Assembly: GCA_903813345.2 (NCBI GenBank)
Contig: CAIIXF020000012.1
Location: 6,409,615 to 6,471,614 of the forward strand
DNA length: 62,000 nucleotides
DNA from: Owenia fusiformis
Lineage: Eukaryota > Annelida > Polychaeta > Sabellida > Oweniidae
Reading direction: 5' to 3'
Part shown: piece after piece, positions 57,551 through 62,000 of the stretch
Position numbering within the stretch: the first letter of the stretch is position 1
Layout of the letters: each line of letters begins with the position of its first letter
Translations under genes and position numbers: made by a program
The notes under the pieces: model-generated
What the model saw: only the letters and a program-made list of their open reading frames with translations
The model's database searches: none
Told to the model about the DNA's origin: nothing

Positions 57551-57730
57551 CGAAGCAAGGTGGCTGATCACAGATCAAGGATTCAGTCTCACTAGAATCA
57601 CCAGGGCACGTCGATGGACCTCCCGGAACAGTGAGTTTCCTTCGTACTCTAGTTTTGTACTTCTTTCCAGGGCCGCATGTTGTTGAACATTTTCCATTTT
57701 GCCAAGGACCCCATCCACTCCATGCACAAC
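57551..57730 (-). CDS. TSP1 gene, TSP1 repeat
   Basis: 180 bp, phase 1-1, acceptor ATATTAG, donor GTAAGG. CAWSGWGPWQNGKCSTTCGP, then RRKLTVPGGPSTCPG and ESLICDQPPCF. Same sub-family but more diverged. Its intron flank (57733-57820) is duplicated at 57936-58030, next to the dead exon. Confidence 0.87.
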
Positions 57731-57832
57731 CTAATATTAGTATGTTTAATCAATACTCTACAGACGTAAACGTCATAAGAGCCACACAAATACATATGAA
57801 TCAGATAATGGTAAAAAATTAGAGAGTGGATG

Positions 57833-57933
57833 AGAGTTTTCTTCGCACTCTATTTTTATATTTCTTCCCAGGTCAACATGTAGTTGAACATATTTTCCAT
57901 TTAGCCAAGGTCCCCAGCCACTCCATATACAAC
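57833..57933 (-). pseudogene. Dead TSP1 exon
   Basis: It begins like its neighbours (AG, then GT-TGT-ATA-TGG-AGT, i.e. CIWSGWGPWLNG). It has a 2-base insertion in the CSTTCG region and a TGC-GGA to TGT-TGA change. Homology stops in the KLS codons, so the second half and the donor are missing. It is sandwiched between tandem copies of the same intron flank. Confidence 0.8.
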
Positions 57934-58063
57934 CTCATATTATAATATTATTATGTTTAATCTATACTCTACAGACGTAAACGTCAAAGGAGCCACAGAA
58001 ATACATATAAAGCAGAAAATGGTAAAAAATGGTTTATGCACTTTTAACAAACATATTTCTTAC

Positions 58064-58243
58064 CAAAACAAGGAGGTTGATCACAGTTGATATATCCAGT
58101 CTCGATTGATTCACCTGGGCATGTTGGTGGTCCATTCGGAACCGAGAGTTTTCTTCGCACTCTACTTTTATATTTCTTCCCAGGTCCACATGTTGTTGAA
58201 CATTTTCCATTTTGCCAAGGACCCCAACCACTCCACACACAAC
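58064..58243 (-). CDS. TSP1 gene, TSP1 repeat (young sub-family)
   Basis: 180 bp, phase 1-1, acceptor ACATTAG, donor GTAAGA. CVWSGWGPWQNGKCSTTCGP, then KSRVRRKLSVPNGPP and YINCDQPPCFG. First TSP1 repeat in the visible transcript, following the unknown module. Duplicate of the exon at 56239. Confidence 0.88.
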
Positions 58244-58827
58244 CTAATGTTATACTGTTTCGTTATACTTTTCAATTATTTTGATGTGGTTAAATTGGCA
58301 AAACTCTAATTTATTTCAGAAAACAGTTCTGAGAGATGGGTCACTAATCTCTTTTTAGATTCACAAAGAGAAAAAACGATATTATATATATAGTGGATTT
58401 CTCGTAAAAATAATAAATATCTTCTGTTAATGATATATTCATACATTGTTTGCTACATTTATACATCGTGTAAAATCAGGATAAACATTGAATTAAATTA
58501 ATTAATTTTCAAAATTCCGACAAACGCTGATCACCACTAAATCCTGATCAGTTGTTCTGCCAATTGAATTAAGCCCGATCATTTACAACACGTGAGCCGA
58601 TTTCAACTAATCATGTACAAAAACAGGCTTGACAGTAAAACAGAAATACACAACATATTCAATAATTACAGTAAGAATGACCCCACTAAATTTGTACCTC
58701 GTGAGACATCACATTGGACCAATGATATCGCTAACAATTCACTAATATTTCATAATTAATTTGTGTTACAAGGTCAATATTTGTTTGGCTTATAAATAAA
58801 ATTTCTGTTAATGTAAAAAAGTTTTAC

Positions 58828-59034
58828 CAAATACGTTTGCGCATCCACATTTATGATGACTAGATATCTGGAACACTTGACCCCTGGGACATTCACGTGA
58901 AATCATTTTACCGTTGGGAATAACCCTAGTTGAGTACTTTGCTCCACCATATGGCCAATACCAGGTACTTTCCTTACAGCACATTTTTGGTGGAGTCCCT
59001 CCGTACCCTGCGTGAGTAATAGGTGGGCATTGGT
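58828..59034 (-). CDS. TSP1 gene, unrecognised six-Cys module (copy 1)
   Basis: 207 bp, phase 1-1, acceptor AATTTTCAG, donor GTAAAA. QCPPITHAGYGGTPPKMCCK, then STWYWPYGGAKYSTR, VIPNGKMISRECPRGQVFQI and KCGCANVFG. Six cysteines in C-x15-CC-x28-C-x13-C-x-C. The Trp/Tyr-rich middle and Gly turns suggest a small beta-rich extracellular domain. Its first ~95 bp, together with the acceptor, is the unit of the tandem array upstream. Confidence 0.75.
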
Positions 59035-59049
59035 CTGAAAATTAAAGTA

Positions 59050-59965
59050 ATACTACATAGGAGCAGGTACTTTCCTTACAACACATTTTTTGCTGGAGTT
59101 CCTCCATATCTTGGGTCAGTAATAGGTGGGCATTGTTCTGAAAATTAAAATAAAGCTCCATAAGAGCAGGTACTTTCCTTACAACACATTTTTGCTGAAG
59201 TCTCTCAGTACCCTGGGTCAGTAATAGGTAGGCATTGGTCTGAAAAATAATACTACATAGGAGCAGGTACTTTCCTTACACCACATTTTCGCTAGAATCC
59301 TTCCATATCTTGCGTCAGTAATAGGTGTGTGGGCATTGATCTGAAAATTAAAATAATACTACATGGGAGCAGGTACTTTCCTTACAACACATTTTTGCTG
59401 GAGTTTTGCTACATATCAGGTCAGTTATAGGTGGGCATTGGTCTGAAAATTAAAAAAAATCTCTATAGGAGCAGCAGGTACTTTCCTTACAACATATTTT
59501 TGCTGGAGTCCCTCTATATCTTGGGTCAGTAATAGGTGGGCATTGGTCTGAAAATTAAAATAATATTACATAGGAGCAGGTACTTTCCTTACAACACATT
59601 TTTGGTGGGGTCCCTCCATATCTTGGGTCAGTAATAGGTGGGCATTGGTCTTAAAATTAAAATAATATTACATAGGAGCAGGTACTTTCCTTACAACACA
59701 TTTTTGGTGGGGTCCCTCCATATCTTGGGTCAGTAATAGGTGGGCATTGGTCTGAAAATTAAAATAAAACTCCACAGGAGAAGCAGGTACTTTCCCAAAA
59801 CATATTTTGCTGGAGTTCCTTGATATCTTGGGTCAGTAATAGGTAAACATTGGCCTGAAATTAAAACTACATGGGAGCAGGTACTTTCTTTACAACACAC
59901 ATTTGCTGGAGTCCCTTCCTATCTGGAGTCAGAAATAGGTGGGCATTGGTTTGAAAATTAAAAAT
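59050..59965 (-). repeat. Nine-unit tandem array made of the truncated start of the 58828-59034 exon
   Basis: Units of about 97-106 bp start at about 59062, 59164, 59262, 59367, 59469, 59574, 59676, 59778 and 59875. On the minus strand each carries the splice acceptor (TTTTCAG or a variant), the first ~80 coding bases of the module, and a short AT linker. Coding stops at the STW codons, and no consensus donor follows. Units at about 59574-59777 remain open (CPPITDPRYGGTPPKMCC). Outer units have indels and stop codons. Confidence 0.9.
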
Positions 59966-60227
59966 AAATCTTCTCACCAGGCCAAGTACTAGCATAAGAA
60001 TGAAACTTTACATTAGGCAAAGTACTGGCCTTCAAACACATTTCTTGGATAAGTTTCTAGTGGAGAGAATTCTGACACTTGAATGCATCTAAGAAAATTC
60101 TCTGACCAGTGTCGAGAGTCAAAGACGAAAACAATTGTTTTCATGATTGTAGTATATAATCTCTAGTAGGACACACATCAACAAGCTTTCAGTGTTCTTG
60201 CAACACTTCTGCCCTTAATCAAAGGGT

Positions 60228-60340
60228 CTACTTTTCTTTTGACAGATTTACACTTACAGTTTGCTTTTCTTGTTAGGTTTTCTTAAAGTTTCTAGTCACC
60301 CTTCCCTTTTGGCATTTGTGCTTATATATTTATTCTTAAT
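60228..60340 (-). mobile_element. Penelope-like pLTR fragment in an intron
   Basis: 'cttttgacagatttacactt' and 'acagtttgcttttcttgtt' match 55405-55450, and 'ggcatttgtgcttatatatt' matches the terminal-repeat family in the same orientation as 55130-55510. Confidence 0.65.
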
Positions 60341-60383
60341 TTCGGGGATTCTCAATTGCCTTAAAAATCATAGTTTAGCTCAG

Positions 60384-60551
60384 GGAAAGACCATGTACAC
60401 GTGAGATGGTTAGTCAAGTAGTGGGGGGGGGGTCATAGAGGCTTGTAGCTAGACTACCAAAATCACTATTAGAGCTAGGATACATTGTATGATGGCACCC
60501 ATTTCGGAAAATAGAACTGATACTCCATATTAATCACAGAAAAGAACTAAC
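60384..60551. repeat. Segmental duplication shared with 13108-13222 and 14099-14167
   Basis: Uninterrupted version of the sequence that is split by the 865 bp element at 13229-14093. The duplication continues through the following exon. Includes a poly-G run at about 60423-60432. Confidence 0.85.
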
Positions 60552-60665
60552 CACAAAATTTCTTGGTGCAAGCAACAATTCCGCCTCTACACGTACACGT
60601 GTTGCATCCATCAGTGGACGGGAATGAGCTTCCCTCCGCATAAAATCGTCCATTGTACCTACAAC
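60552..60665 (-). CDS. TSP1 gene, VWC/pacifastin-like module 3
   Basis: 114 bp, phase 1-1, acceptor TTTTCAG, donor GTTAGT. CRYNGRFYAEGSSFPSTDGC, then NTCTCRGGIVACTKKFC. The C-terminal half meets the pacifastin cysteine pattern exactly, and the first half is VWC-like. If the donor were skipped, the protein would end two codons later (Gly, stop), so a short isoform ending here is possible. Confidence 0.8.
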
Positions 60666-60708
60666 CTGAAAACATTTCCAATGTTACATTATGATATATA
60701 ACTATGTA

Positions 60709-61612
60709 CAGAGTGTTAAAAAAACGCAACCCAATGAAATCGCTATATCTTGGAAAATACTCATCCAATTATGTTCATATTTTCAGGAAAGAAAGAAGAG
60801 ACTGTATGTATAGCCCCTGTTGTTAGTAAATTGTAAAACATGATGTACCTGTATTGGACACTTGCTCAAAGGACAGTTGTACTAGCAAAATACGAAAAAC
60901 GCGAATGGAAAATCACTATATCTTGGAAAATACTATTTCAATTATGTTCATTTTTTCAGGAAAAGAAAGAAGAGACTGTGTATGTATAGCTCCCGTTGTC
61001 AGTAAGTTGTAAACATGATGCCCTGAACACCTGCTCAAATGACAGTTGTTCTAGGAAAACATGAGAACGCAGTCAGAGGTGACAGCCACAGCAATAAAAG
61101 CAAATTACTTTCTAACCATGGTGTTTTGGCAATTCAGATTTAGCACAAATTTTCCTCATTCAATGTGTGATGAATTTGTGGAGTTAAATCAAAATCACTC
61201 CAGGGACTACACAGTCATGGTCAAAATGCCTTCTTAAGTCTCCTTGAACCAGGGCGTTTGACTGCGATTTGAAAGCATTTCAACCATGACTGTAAAGTCC
61301 CTGAAGTGATTTTGATTTCACTCTACAGATTTACCATACATTGAATGAAGATGATGTGTGCCTTTGAATGGTTAGAGAGTTATTCAATTTTTTTGAGATT
61401 GCAGTCATCCCTGACTGTGTTTTTCGTATTTTCCTAGTACAACTGTCTTTTGAGCAGGTATCCAAGACATCATGCTGTACAACTAACCATTTACAGGAGC
61501 TAAACATACATAGTTTCTTGTTTATTTCCTGAAAATATGAACATAATTGAATTGAACTAGTATTTTTCAAGCTATAGCGATTTCTTTGGGTTGCGTTTTT
61601 TTGAACACCCTG
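60709..61612. mobile_element. TA-flanked inverted-repeat element in an intron
   Basis: 904 bp between TA dinucleotides. The left end CAGAGTGTTAAAAAAACGCA and right end TGCGTTTTTTTGAACACCCTG are inverted, and similarity extends for about 200 bp ('atcgctatatcttggaaaat', 'aattatgttcatattttcag'). The left part is partly duplicated at 60890-61010. An inner palindrome surrounds 'aaatcactccagggacta'. No transposase; likely a Tc1/mariner-type MITE. Confidence 0.8.
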
Positions 61613-61665
61613 TATCTATATTTAGAACAGATGCTTTAATATATTAATAAAACAAAAGGACGAAC

Positions 61666-61779
61666 CACACAATTTTTCGGTGCACCCAACGTTTCCACCT
61701 CTACACATACACGTGTTGCATCCATCAGTGGACGGGAATGAGCTTCCTCCCACATAAAATCGTCCGTTGTACGTACAAC
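61666..61779 (-). CDS. TSP1 gene, VWC/pacifastin-like module 2
   Basis: 114 bp, phase 1-1, donor GTTCGT. CTYNGRFYVGGSSFPSTDGC, then NTCMCRGGNVGCTEKLC. All six cysteines are kept. There is no stop right after this donor, unlike the copies at 60552, 14168 and 14498. Confidence 0.8.
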
Positions 61780-61858
61780 CTGAAGACATTTATAATGATA
61801 CATTGCATATCTATCTATATAACCGATAAGTAAATATTAAACACATAAAAGAACCAAC

Positions 61859-61972
61859 CACATAGTTTCTTGGTGCACCCAACGTTTCCACTTCTACATG
61901 TACACGTGTTGCATCCATCAGTGGACGGGAATGAGCTTCCGTCCGCATAAAATCGTCCGTTGTACCTACAGC
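61859..61972 (-). CDS. TSP1 gene, VWC/pacifastin-like module 1 (first visible exon)
   Basis: 114 bp, phase 1-1, acceptor TTTTCAG at the right edge, donor GTTGGT. CRYNGRFYADGSSFPSTDGC, then NTCTCRSGNVGCTKKLC. Further exons of the gene must lie beyond 62000, because the incoming phase requires an upstream exon. Confidence 0.8.
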
Positions 61973-62000
61973 CTGAAAACATTTGCAATGTTACTTTAAA

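Larger units (their letters stand above)
46217..61972 (-). other. Gene model: multi-module secreted VWC-like/TSP1 protein, 17 exons, 5' end outside the window
   Basis: All exons below share one strand and phase-1 borders, and each codes for one cysteine-rich module. Any exon can therefore be added or removed without shifting the frame. TSP1 repeats are extracellular, disulfide-bonded, Trp/Arg-ladder domains that bind matrix or cell-surface glycans, so the product is probably secreted or a receptor ectodomain. No transmembrane segment was found in the visible part. The tail is a Thr-rich linker and a Cys knot-like end. Nothing in the sequence identifies a named orthologue. The start and signal peptide must lie beyond 62000. 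The visible CDS is about 3.15 kb. Whether all exons enter one transcript is inferred from order, phase and strand. Confidence 0.7.

Noticed and set aside
56262-58309. Plus-strand frames such as 56262-56459 and 58087-58309 that look like a repeated protein
   Set aside because: They are antisense shadows of the minus-strand TSP1 exons; similarity between them only reflects exon duplication.
59050-59965. CRISPR-like regular repeat spacing
   Set aside because: Units are contiguous copies of an exon fragment without unique spacers, and the context is eukaryotic.

Overview
The window looks like a piece of an animal nuclear genome. It is AT-rich and gene-poor, its genes are split by introns, and it is packed with metazoan transposons: non-LTR elements, Penelope-like elements, a Crypton, Tc1/mariner and piggyBac-type relics, and many fold-back elements. 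The repeat style and the secreted thrombospondin-type-1 (TSP1) repeat protein suggest a marine lophotrochozoan, perhaps a mollusc. That assignment is an inference; no ribosomal or mitochondrial marker is present.

The one substantial host gene lies on the minus strand, from beyond the right edge (first visible exon ends at 61972) to a stop codon at 46217-46219. I find 17 exons in it. The 16 internal ones have AG/GT borders, and every border is phase 1, so each exon is a self-contained shuffling module. In transcript order: three VWC/pacifastin-like cysteine modules (61.97-60.55 kb), an unrecognised six-cysteine module (59.03 kb), three TSP1 repeats (58.2-56.2 kb), a second copy of the unknown module (54.5 kb), a series of canonical and divergent TSP1-like modules (53.3-46.7 kb), and a Thr-rich linker plus Cys-rich tail (46.4 kb). 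The visible part codes for about 1,050 residues of a probably secreted or extracellular protein. The locus is evolving by exon duplication: exons at 58.1 and 56.3 kb are near-identical together with their introns, a dead TSP1 exon lies at 57.9 kb, and nine truncated copies of the start of one exon form a ~102 bp tandem array at 59.05-59.97 kb.

A dispersed relative of this gene (one TSP1 exon and two VWC-like exons) lies at 14.17-15.11 kb, also minus strand. Its flank matches the 60.4-60.7 kb region and is split by an 865 bp terminal-inverted-repeat element.

The rest is mostly transposon strata. 0-9 kb: a non-LTR fragment, a tandem repeat holding a piggyBac-like MITE with its empty site visible, palindromic elements, and a zinc-finger fragment. 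11.8-13.1 kb: a broken Crypton tyrosine recombinase. 15.6-16.9 kb: another non-LTR fragment. 18.3-32.3 kb: a composite Penelope-like locus whose reverse transcriptase is split by a 3.4 kb R2/NeSL-like non-LTR element and which includes a large inverted repeat and a separate GIY-YIG endonuclease part. 33.5-34.4, 38.9-39.9 and 43.5-44.4 kb: further inverted-repeat DNA elements. Two small exons (44.68 kb, a signal-peptide start; 37.53 kb, a Cys-rich peptide) may belong to a short secreted peptide gene.
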